NCBI GenBank assembly: GCA_028023455.1
Contig: JAQFVV010000947.1
Span: 62,001-126,000, forward strand
Length of the DNA: 64,000 nucleotides
DNA from: Epiperipatus broadwayi
Lineage: Eukaryota; Onychophora; Udeonychophora; Euonychophora; Peripatidae
Direction of reading: 5' to 3'
Below are positions 24,304-33,725 of this stretch, piece by piece. The notes below the pieces were generated by a model. The model searched no databases. It saw nothing but the letters and a program-made list of their open reading frames with translations, and was not told the origin of the DNA. The position numbers and the translations under genes are program-made. How positions within the stretch are numbered: the first letter of the stretch is position 1; each line of letters starts with the position of its first letter.

Positions 24304-25115
24304 GTTTGCCATTTTTTACAGGAATTATTTGTATCTAATCTAGTTAGCCATTTATAAATTGTCAGTAAGCAGTTATCAAGCTAGTTTTTAACTAGAGGTT
24401 AAAAACATGATGGAGGACATTCAAAGACTCTCCATTAAGCATTTGATAAGCTTAATCAATAGTGGTATTCGTTTCTAAGTTATAGGAGTATTTATTTTGA
24501 AATTGAATATGTAGAAATTATCCTCTTTGCATTAAATTATTAACATACATAATTATAATTAATAACACTTTTCTTTTTCTACTTCATACAAAGCAAACAT
24601 AGTTTTTTTTTTCAAATAATTTTATTTCCTTACAGTTATAACTGTCTAGCTGTCTTCAGAGTTACAGAATATGTAAATATATATGACTACAGAGAAATAA
24701 AATATTTTATTATAATTGTATTTAAATATATATAATATATATTTTAATTACATTTGTACAAATATTTATATATATATATCATAATTATTCATCTAATTCG
24801 TTCATCTTAAAATTATATTTTATTTTTTGTTTATTTATACAATATTATTTTTTAATTTTTATATATAATTTACATTAATTTTAATTTCATTGTATATATA
24901 TTATTAAATATTAATTAAATTATATTTTCAATTAAACGCTTTAAAATTAAAATTTATGTACTTAAATCAAGATTTACTTAATTTATTTATTTATTGGTTA
25001 CGGTTATCTTTTTCATTTTTATTTCGTCCAATTAAAAAAAATGAATTAAAAAATATTTAACTTTTTGCTAAATCATTTTTACTCATGAACCAATCATATA
25101 TTATTTCTGTTTCAG

Positions 25116-25161
25116 ATTTGATCCTAATCTGGAATTCATTAAAACCAGTTTTCTGGAATAG
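25116..25161 (+). CDS. Candidate terminal exon (stop at 25159-25161)
   Basis: Preceded by a strong acceptor (TTATTTCTGTTTCAG, ending 25115). When joined to the exon at 24211-24303 the phase fits exactly (AG + A = Arg) and reads RFDPNLEFIKTSFLE then TAG. Two independent strong acceptors with compatible phases 812 bp apart make a real gene end plausible. The gene is unidentified and its upstream exons are uncertain. Confidence 0.42.
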
Positions 25162-25164
25162 AAA

Positions 25165-25997
25165 AAACCATTTTGAAAAGATAATTCTTAAAACTGCATG
25201 GCCTGTTATAATCTTTTCAAAAGACAGAATAATCCAGATAAACGGCTATTGGTCCACTTGCATTCTGGTTAATGATTGTAATAATTTTGCATTGTCAGCC
25301 AGACCAGTATTTAAAAAAATAATCAAAAATTTTGGTGATTAAGATTTTATATGAACTTTGAGCACTGGAAGTTACAGAACTAGACCATGATCCATAGAAT
25401 TGTCCAACTTCAGGGTCTACCATTCTATCACTTCACCAAATCATGCAAAACATACCATGATTTATAAATTATTTTAATATATTTACATTTCCAATTAGAT
25501 CATTAATACTAATGAATTCCATATATCAGAACTTCTTACTTTATTTCATTCAAAACTCTTATGCAATATTATGAAACTTTTTTTTTAAGAAAATAATATT
25601 CAAATTATAGTTGTGATGTCAGTATAGACAGTAAAGCATGCATAAAACTGACATATTTTTTTCCTTTTAAAAAAGAATCATTATGAACTTCATCAAATAA
25701 CAAAATTTATTAGATCCATCTGAGAGTTAAGAGTTCATTTTAATATCTAGTGCAGTATACATTTTTAGAATGCATTAAATGTAGAATCTATATTTATATA
25801 AACAAAACCCTTAAAACATTTAATCCATAATAGTAAATTAAAAAGCAAAAGCTTTTCCAACAACTCCTTAGAGAGAAAGGTGAAAAAAAGACAATACTCA
25901 GATTTCCAATTGCTGAAGTGGGAAAGAGTCAGATCTTTGAATATTTTTTCCAATACTTATTTTACATTGTATCAAATATTATTTAGATATAATTTAC
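25165..25997. other. Noncoding, possible 3' UTR then AT-rich DNA
   Basis: Lies downstream of the candidate terminal exon. A less AT-rich stretch at 25360-25430 cannot be classified. Confidence 0.35.
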
Positions 25998-26008
25998 TAA
26001 TAAATTAG

Positions 26009-26113
26009 TTTATAAACCAATTAAGCGTATGTCACGCTTGAATGTGAAGCTATAATAATATACAGGAAATAATATACGCTAAGCGCTTTCGAGGTCCTTT
26101 ACCTCATATTCAT
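26009..26113 (-). repeat. PLE-1 pseudo-LTR (3' of copy A)
   Basis: Identical over 105 nt to 28494-28599. Read on the minus strand it starts ATGAATATGAGGTAAAGGAC and continues CTCGAAAGCGCTTAGCGTAT. Direct pseudo-LTRs flank copy A. Confidence 0.85.
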
Positions 26114-26184
26114 AGCGGTGCTGTGAGCTGCGAAATGTAAAAAATGGAGAGGGAGAAGTGGTATGCAAAGCATATGCAAATGGA

Positions 26185-28449
26185 CTAATTAGTCCAGCAT
26201 TTAGAGATGTCGAAGCAGGTGTCACGTCTATTGATCGAGTAGTTATTGTTATTAATGTAGTACGCTTCTCGGATCTTCCGCTTAATGTCGTTTTTCTCAA
26301 TACAGACTATTTTAGGGTGGGAAGGTTCAAATAAATGTCCAGTCTTCTTGGAGTGTTCCAAAAATGTTGATGAGTTATCGTTGTTTTTCATAGCTCTATT
26401 ATATGTGTATCTGTGTTGTGCTGTCCGGGTGATTGTGCCTGCCTTGGTTTCTCCAAAATAAATGGCGGGCAACCGGGTTGTGGGCAGGTTTGCTGTAAAC
26501 AACGTGGGGGGTCTGAGAAAGTTCTATTTTGTCCTTGGAGTTATTGATGAACGGTTGTGAAGGGGGTGTATGAAAGCTGATTTTAAATTTATTGTCTAAA
26601 ATCTTGATTAGTTGGTGGGAGATTTTAGATATGTGGGGAAGAGTGAATATGGAAGTTTAATGTTGTTTTTATTAATGGTGATTTTTGAGTGAAACTGTTT
26701 GATTTTGTTGTTGATAGTGTGGAGTTTATAGCCTGCCTGTAGTAGATCTTTGGTATAGAGATGTATGTTGTTCTTTCGATCTGCCTCAAACTTGCACAGC
26801 TGCATATTTCTGTGTAGGAATGCTTGTAGTCCTGCTAATTTGTGAGAGTTGGGAACGTTAGAATGTGGATGTATGAAGCCTCTGATTTCAAAAGGCTTTA
26901 TAATCATTGAATAATTTATACATGGTTCATCGCGCGTTAACTTAAGATCCAGATAATTTAGGCTTTGGGATGCATTCTCAGATGTGGAATTAATGGTTAG
27001 ATTAGTGCTGTGCGTTAGCTCTTGTATAATATTGTTTGTGGTGTGCTGATTGGCTAGAATAAGTATGTCGTCTACTACCGCATGTATAAAATGTGGGGGT
27101 TGTCAGCTTGGTGTTTAGGCACTATTAGTTTTTGTAGTAATTAAGAAAAATGCTAGTTATGATTCCGCTAAGGGGAGGCCCTCCCATCCCTTTTCATATT
27201 GTACCAAGCTTGCTCAAAAGTTGTGTATATATGCTTATCCATCCAAGTTAAAAATGTAATGATGAAATTAATGCGTTCAGATGACATTGTATTGGTGAGT
27301 TCTTGTTGGATAATGTGAATAGATTGTTTTCTGTCCACGGATCCATATAACTCTTTGACATCAAAGGTGGTCATACGGAAGTTGTTACAAATCGTGGCTT
27401 TTTTGATTTTCTCCACGACCTGAAAGGATGAATTAACAGAAAAATTCCCAAAGCCCAGGCTGTCGATTAATAGTTGATTAACCATTGTCGCGGTTTGAAA
27501 ATAATGGACTCCCCCAAAATCCATCATTAGACGCAGAGGTTCACCAGGCTTGTGGAGTTTAATGTTGGCAAACACTCTAGGAGCTTTGGTGGAGGAAGGA
27601 TAAACTTGGTAGTATTCTGCGGTAGAAATGCCTTTGTTTTTATAAGGACGGAGAATGGATGCAATAAACTTATCGTGGTTAAGCTTATTGTTGAATTGCG
27701 TGACGGGAGTGAGTTGTAGATTTGTGATTTGTTGTTTTATTTTATGCTTATAGTCTTGCGAGTTTAAGAGCACAAATCTATTGCCCTTATCTTCTTTAAG
27801 ACAAATTAAATTATTATGATCAATGAACTGTTTCGTAATTTTAATGTCATTACTCCAGCTATGATCTTTTATATGTAGCTGTTTTTGTGATATAGATTTA
27901 ACTATATTTGTTATGATGCTATCTCTATGAGGATTATTAATCAAATTTGCTTCGACGTCAGTGATTAGTTCTAATTTAGGTTGTCTCCATTGGCCTCCTA
28001 CAAATCTAGGTCCAAGGGAAAGGACTCTAGCTATTCTATCGGGGGAGTGAGGAGTTCTATTGACAAATGAAGTTCAGTAAATCAATATTTATATTTAGTT
28101 TATTAGCTAAAAACTTAATTTTCAAAACGAGCGTTTGCGGTGGTTTATTTCTGTAAAGTTAAGTTTATCGATAATCCATTGAGGGAGGGTGTTGTTTGTG
28201 TAATTGTGCTCCATCTTTTCTTTCTTTACGTAATGCGTTCTTACATCCATGGATAACAAAAGTCAAGAGGCGTAATTGTAGTGTGTCAATGATTTTGTCG
28301 CGATTATAAATGGAGTCGTTGATTTTTATTTTGCAGCAGTTTGGAACGATGTTAAATCTTTTGCATTCAGACAAGAATATTAGGCGCTGTTCCAATGTTT
28401 TGACTGAAATGCCGAGATGTAATATGAGTCTTTGTTGATAAAAATTCAT
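26185..28449 (-). pseudogene. PLE-1 copy A: RT + GIY-YIG endonuclease ORF, frameshifted
   Basis: Open pieces on the minus strand are 28449-28165 (N-terminal region, LIFLSECKRFNIVPNCCKIK), 27944-27168 (RT fingers and palm), 26907-26608 (RT thumb/linker) and 26502-26185 (endonuclease). RT motifs include DKGNRFVLL, RVFANIKLHKPGEPLRLMM, TTFDVKELYGSVD (motif A) and, after a shift, LPLSGIITSIFLN (motif B). At motif C a single base is missing relative to copy B near 27075, destroying RYVDD. The endonuclease keeps IYFGET, FLEHSKKTGHLFE and KRKIREAYY. The 26185-26502 piece has lost the upstream Cys-containing GIY half through a frameshift. PLE RTs are telomerase-related and prime at a nick made by the endonuclease. 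This copy cannot encode a functional protein. Confidence 0.88.
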
Positions 28450-28493
28450 AATTGTAAATTATATAATTTTAAATCTTCACATTCGATAATTTA

Positions 28494-28599
28494 ATTTATA
28501 AACCAATTAAGCGTATGTCACGCTTGAATGTGAAGCTATAATAATATACAGGAAATAATATACGCTAAGCGCTTTCGAGGTCCTTTACCTCATATTCAT
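28494..28599 (-). repeat. PLE-1 pseudo-LTR (centre, 5' of copy A)
   Basis: The 105-nt identical partner of 26009-26113. It forms the asymmetric centre of the head-to-head structure, and copy B begins directly at 28600 without its own leader. Confidence 0.85.
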
Positions 28600-28618
28600 C
28601 GGCATTTCAGTCAAAACA

Positions 28619-30808
28619 TTGGAACAGCACCTAATATTCTTGTCTGAATGCAAAAGATTTAACATCGTTCCAAACTGCTGCAAAATAAAAATCAACGACT
28701 CCATTTATAATCGCGACAAAATCATTGACACACTACAATTACGCCTCTTGACTTTTGTTATCCATGGATGTAAGAACGCATTATGTAAAGAAAGAAAAAG
28801 ATGGAGCACAATTACAGCAAACAACACCCTCCCTCAATGGATTATCGATAAACTTAACTTTACAGAAATAAACCACCGCAAACGCTTCGTTTTGAAAATT
28901 AAGTTTTTAGCTAATAAACTAAATATAAATATTGATTTACTACGAACTTCATTTGTCAATAGAACTGGCCTCACTCCCCCCGATAGAATAGCTAGAGTCC
29001 TTTCCCTTGGATCTAGATTTGTAGGAGGCCAATGGAGACAACCTAAATTAGAACTAATCACTGACGTCGAAGCAAATTTGATTAATAATCCTCATAGAGA
29101 TAGCATCATAACAAATATAGTTAAATCTATATCACAAAAACAGCTACATATAAAAGATCATAGCTGGAGTAAGACATTAAAATTACGAAACAGTTCATTG
29201 ATCATAATAATTTAATTTGTCTTAAAGAAGATAAGGGCAATAGATTTGTGCTCTAAACTCGCAAGACTATAAGCATAAAATAAAACAAAAATCACAAATC
29301 TACAACTCACTCCCATCACGCAATTCAACAATAAGCTAACCGCGATAAGTTTATTGCATCCATTCTCCGTCCTTATAAAAACAAAGGCATTTCTACAGAA
29401 TACTACCATTTATCCTTCCTCCACCAAAGCTCCTAGAGTGTTTGCCAACATTAAACTCCACAAGCTGGTGAACCTCTCGTCTAATGATGGATTTTGGGGA
29501 GTCCATTATTTTCAAAGGACAATGGTTAATCAACTATTAATCGACAGCCTGGGTTTGGAATTTTTCTGTTAATTCATCCTTTCAGGTCGTGGAGAAAATC
29601 AAAAAAGGATTTGTAACAACTTCCGTATGACCACCTTTGACGTCAAAGAGTTATATGGATCCGTGGACAGAAAACAATCTATTCACATTATCCAACAAGA
29701 ACTCACCAATACAATGTCATCTGAACGCATTAATTTCATCATTACATTTTTAACTTGGATGGATAAGCATATATAACAATGTTTGAGCAAGCTTGGTACA
29801 ATATGAAAAGTGGATGGCGATGGGCCTCCCCTTAGCGGAATCATAACTAGCATTTTTCTTAATTACTACGAAAAACTAATAGTGCCTAAACACCAACTGA
29901 CAACCCCCACATTTTATACATGCGGTACGTAGACGACATACTTATTCTAGCCAATCAGCACACCACAAACAATATTATACAAGAGCTAACGCACAGCACT
30001 AATCTAACCATTAATTCCACATCTGAGGATGCATCCCAAAGCCTAAATTATCTGGATCTTAAGTTAACGCGCGATGAACCATGTATAAATTATTCAATGA
30101 TTATAAAGCCTTTTGAAATCAGAGGCNNNNNNNNNNNNNNNNNNNNNNNNNCCCAACTCTCACAAATTAGCAGGACTACAAGCATTCCTACACAGAAATA
30201 TGCAGCTGTGCAAGTTTGAGGCAGATCGAAAGAACAACATACATCTCTATACCAAAGATCTACTACAGGCAGGCTATAAACCCACACTATCAACAACAAA
30301 ATCAAACAGTTTCACTCAAAATCACCATTAATAAAAAAACATTAAACTTCCATATATCACTCTTCCTCACATATCTAAAATCTCCCACCAACTAATCAAG
30401 ATTTTAGACAATAAATTTAAAATCAGCTTTCATACACCCCCTTGCACTAACCGTTTCATCAATAACTCCAAGGATAAAATAGAACTTTCTCAGACCCCCC
30501 ATGTTGTTTACACATAACCTGCCCACAACCCAGTTGCCGGATTTATTTTGGAGAAACAAGGAGACAATCACCGGAAGACAACACAGATACACATATAATA
30601 GAGCTATGAAAACAAGATAACTCATCAACATTTTTGGAACACTCCAAGAAGACTGGACATTTATTTGAACCTTCCCACCCTAAAATAGTCTGTATTGAGA
30701 AAAAGACATTAAGGGAAGATCCGAGAAGCATACTACATTAATAACAATAACTACTCGATCAATAGACGTGACACCTGCTTCGACATCTCTAAACGCTGGA
30801 CTAATTAG
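28619..30808 (+). pseudogene. PLE-1 copy B: RT + GIY-YIG endonuclease ORF, frameshifted
   Basis: Near-identical to copy A but with different small indels. The N-terminal 198 codons are open (28619-29215, LSECKRFNIVPNCCKIK through SRFVGGQWRQPKLEL). Later pieces cover STKAPRVFANIKLHK (about 29410), TTFDVKELYGSVDRK (about 29632) and an intact motif C, MRYVDDILILANQ (29920-29958), followed by SLNYLDLKLTRDEP. The thumb and endonuclease are broken by further shifts. EHSKKTGH and the ISKRWTN-type end are recognisable before the stop at 30806-30808. A run of 25 N (30127-30151) interrupts it. The start begins abruptly inside the N-terminal region, so the copy lacks its first ~20 codons and leader. Confidence 0.85.
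30127..30151. other. 25-N assembly gap
   Basis: The corresponding interval in copy A is 24 nt, so the true missing sequence is probably about 24-25 nt. The gap lies within one arm of a 2.3-kb inverted repeat. Confidence 0.95.
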
Positions 30809-30864
30809 TCCATTTGATATGCTTTGCATACCACTTCTCGTCATTTTACATTTTGACTCACAGA

Positions 30865-30987
30865 GTATGAATATGAGGTAAAGGATGAAAGGTTATATAT
30901 TATTTCTGTATATTATTATAGCTTCACATTAAGGTGAATAAATTGGTTTATAAATTAAATTATCGAATGTGAAGATTTAAAATTATA
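30865..30987 (+). repeat. PLE-1 pseudo-LTR (3' of copy B), diverged
   Basis: Reads GTATGAATATGAGGTAAAGG and then lacks the CCTCGAAAGCGCTT segment. It continues with TATATTATTTCTGTATATTA and ends with AATTATATAATAAATTAG, the last part being the target duplication. Confidence 0.75.
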
Positions 30988-31199
30988 TAATAAATTAGAA
31001 AAATTCTCAGTCTGTTGAACAAAATTTCAATTTCTCTGCCCGGATTCAAATCTAGACTGGAGTTTTGATTGGCGGATGTGCAATCTTGCACCATAATACC
31101 TTAAATTATAATATTATTTTCCATAAAAATTTAATATAAAATTTAAGGAGACTTTTGAAAATACTTACATATTAGATCAGTGGTGAAATTTTAGTCTTC

Positions 31200-31618
31200 G
31201 TTACTTATTATTATATAGGGTATATGACCACAGACTTTCACACCACCCACCACTCTTCACACTATCTCATAACATTGATACACTTGAACACATATATGGC
31301 AAAGAGTTGGAGTGTGGAGTGGATTGAAGCCTGTCCATTAAAGTATGAAGATTGGCTATCTTAATATATATCTGAGCACTTATAGCATATATGTGTGGAG
31401 ATGGTAATCTGGACCAACTGATGATTGCTGTTTTAGCATGAAATATGTATATTGATGATTATTTATCTTTTTAACATATATGTGTTCAAGTGTATCAGTG
31501 TTATGAGATAGTGTGGAGTGTGGTGGGTGGTGTGAAAGTCTGTCCTCATATACCCTATATATTACATATATAGACACAGGTATATAATAAGCCTGTGTTT
31601 CAGTTGTTACTTATTATT
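31200..31618 (+). mobile_element. Hammerhead SINE, copy 3, with inverted 5' tail and 13-bp duplication
   Basis: The direct repeat GTTACTTATTATT lies at 31200-31212 and 31606-31618. Between them, 31213-31297 is the reverse complement of the element's own 3' tail (31480-31562), followed by a long plus-strand copy: TGGATTGAAGCCTGTCCATT, GATTGGCTATCTTAATATAT, hammerhead, TGTTCAAGTGTATCAGTGTT, GTGAAAGTCTGTCCTCATA. The arrangement (inverted 3' end, then direct copy) parallels the PLE-1 insertion next door. No protein is encoded. Confidence 0.82.
31413..31456 (+). ncRNA. Hammerhead ribozyme, core intact
   Basis: Stem I is ACCAA (31413-31417) with TTGAT (31452-31456), four pairs plus one mismatch. 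Core CTGATGA is 31418-31424. Stem II is TGCT/AGCA (31426-31429 with 31435-31438), closed by a U-U pair. GAAA at 31440-31443 is intact. Stem III is a short A/T helix (31443-31450), with predicted cleavage after A31451 (triplet UAUA, an allowed NUH site). All conserved core bases are present. The short stem III is typical of type I animal hammerheads that work as dimers or when stabilised. Confidence 0.75.
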
Positions 31619-31823
31619 TATGATTGCTAAATATGTCACTTTTGACAAAGTTGTAAATAACAACTCCATTTTCTATATTAATGTCAATTTACTTACATGG
31701 CAAATGAAGGCCATAGTTAGAGCATAAGTAGGTCAGTGGTAACCAAATGTTAATACAGAACATGTAGTAGATATAAAAAATTTCTAGAGATCCTCAACAA
31801 CTTATTTTTGAAAGTTAAATTTA

Positions 31824-32163
31824 TTTAATTAATTAATAACATGGGCTTTGAACGTTCCATCATTAGATTTTCAATGAAATGGACAGCTGAAGAGTTGTGT
31901 GTTGGAAGTAGTTTGAAGCCTGTCCATTAAAGTGTGAAGATTGGCTATCTTAATATAAAGCTGACCACTGATTGTATATATGTGTGGAGATAGTAATCTG
32001 GACCAATTGGTGATTGCTGGTTTAGCATAAAATACTTTATTGGTCATTATTTATCTTTTCAACATGTGTGTGATCAGATGGGTCAGCAATATGAGATGGC
32101 ATGGAGAGTTTAGGGTAGTGTGAAAGTCTGAGTTCAAATCCCTTATATATTTTAATTAATTAA
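31824..32163 (+). mobile_element. Hammerhead SINE, copy 4 (longest), 13-bp duplication
   Basis: TTTAATTAATTAA occurs at 31824-31836 and 32151-32163 (low complexity, so moderately convincing). The interior has a 5' segment not seen in other copies (31837-31889), then TTTGAAGCCTGTCCATTAAA, TTGGCTATCTTAATATAAAG, the hammerhead region, and a tail ending GAGTTCAAATCCC, which matches the pol III B-box consensus GWTCRANNC. This suggests a tRNA-related internal promoter. Confidence 0.75.
32002..32044 (+). ncRNA. Hammerhead ribozyme, decayed core
   Basis: Stem I (ACCAA/TTGGT) is preserved, but the core reads TTGGTGA instead of CTGATGA and AAAA instead of GAAA. It is predicted to be inactive. Confidence 0.5.
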
Positions 32164-32164
32164 A

Positions 32165-33439
32165 TAAAATGTACTATCAAATATTTAGCTATTATAGATA
32201 GTCAATGGTATTAATAAAGATTAAAATTTATACTACCGGACTAATACATAAGTACACTTTTGAATTTCGTTCAAAAATAGAATCATCAAAATCTTTATTT
32301 AAATTTTTTTTATAAAAAAAAGCTTTTAAACATTTTATTTTAATTATTAAAAGTAGTTTTATAATCTTAAAATTAATGTGACATTTTTCTAATTCACGTT
32401 TAAATATTTGTCTTATTATTTTTTTTTATATATCTTTTATAAAACCATTTTCTCTCTGACTATACTCACACGCATGCATACGTGTTTATGTAATATATAC
32501 ATGTGATATTTTAAGTTGAAGAATTGTATTCTTTGTTTTTGTTCTTTTTAGTTCTATTTATTTATTTCTTTTTTTAGATTTTCAATATTTTTACATTTCC
32601 ATAGCAAACAAGTTAAGAATAGAAACATCTGCCACAGACACAAACGTTTCTATCATTGATGTCTGTATCAAAGAGAATAAGTCTGACATTAGGATTAACT
32701 TCAAATATAAAGTAAAAATTTTTACACAACATTTGACATGAAGTAATATAGAATTAAATATTTAAAAGACATTTATATATACATACGTACATATAAAATA
32801 AAATATCAATATATATTGCATATGGACATATCTAGATGTAAGTGCTTACATCACTTGGGCATAAAACGCCTACATTTAAAAACATATATGTGCGTACACA
32901 TTCATAAGCATACACAAAAAATAGAGTTTGAATCTAGCTAATGAACTTTAAAATAATTTTAGCAATGGGCTTGGAAGTCTTTTGTTTTTGTTTTTTTCCG
33001 TCGCTGCACAACATTGCTCAGTAAGTGGATATCTAACGTTTCTTAGCTAGAAAAAAAAAGGAACACAAAATTACTCAAATTCTTAATGGAACACTCCAGT
33101 AGCCATCTATCCAATAGAGGCCAATAAATGAATACCTATTACTTTTAATTAGAGATAATAACAATATGGAAACTTGCTCAAAACATCACCAGTTACTATT
33201 GACAAATCTTTGGAATAGTTGAGGAAAACTTTGCCCTGTAAATTATTTAAAGATTGTCATATACACTTATGTATAATTTATACATTAATGCATGCATAAC
33301 TTGCTGATTAACATTCAAATATTTTTTTAATGTTTTAATAAAGGTATGTATGAGAAATAATGGAAAAATAAAATATTAGTCTTATATTAAAGTATTTGCT
33401 TAGGAGAAGTTATTTTAAAATTAAAAAGATATATATATA
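32165..33439. other. AT-rich noncoding DNA
   Basis: No assignable feature; several TATA-rich and poly-T tracts. Confidence 0.5.
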
Positions 33440-33725
33440 TATGATGTAATAGTCTGGGTTTTCCACCAGAAAAGGGGCAGCACATCTAACAACAGTCGGA
33501 TCTAGGGTCTTCCAATAGGATGCTAAGAGTATTGCAATGAAGTAACTAACCAATGATCATATCCATCTCAAATGGGCTAGGTCTTAGTTTACTTGTTAAA
33601 TCTGGATACAATTTAGGCTAGTGCATCAATACCTCACCCCTCTTTTGGATTCCATTATGTCTCAGTATTCGAACCCAGGGAGAATGTTGCCTTTGGCTCT
33701 CTTTAGGGGTGAATTTACTTTATGT
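33440..33725 (-). mobile_element. Putative tRNA-derived SINE
   Basis: A less AT-rich 280-bp block. On the minus strand CCCTGGGTTCGAATACTGAG contains a perfect B box (GGTTCGAAT), followed by unrelated SINE body and ending near a TA run at 33430. No clear target duplication was found. Confidence 0.5.

Larger units (their letters stand above)
25998..30998 (+). mobile_element. PLE-1 composite insertion: two head-to-head copies, 11-bp duplication
   Basis: The direct repeat TAATAAATTAG occurs at 25998-26008 and 30988-30998 and encloses about 5 kb. Inside, in order, are a pseudo-LTR (26009-26113), an inverted copy A on the minus strand, a second pseudo-LTR identical over 105 nt (28494-28599), copy B on the plus strand, and a third, diverged pseudo-LTR in reverse orientation (30865-30987). 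A and B form a ~2.3-kb inverted repeat. One outer target duplication around both copies indicates a single insertion event, a topology known for Penelope-like elements. The element encodes an RT and a GIY-YIG endonuclease, but both copies are broken. Confidence 0.85.

Noticed and set aside
28834-29061. 75-codon open frame on the minus strand
   Set aside because: It is the antisense shadow of the PLE-1 copy B reading frame.
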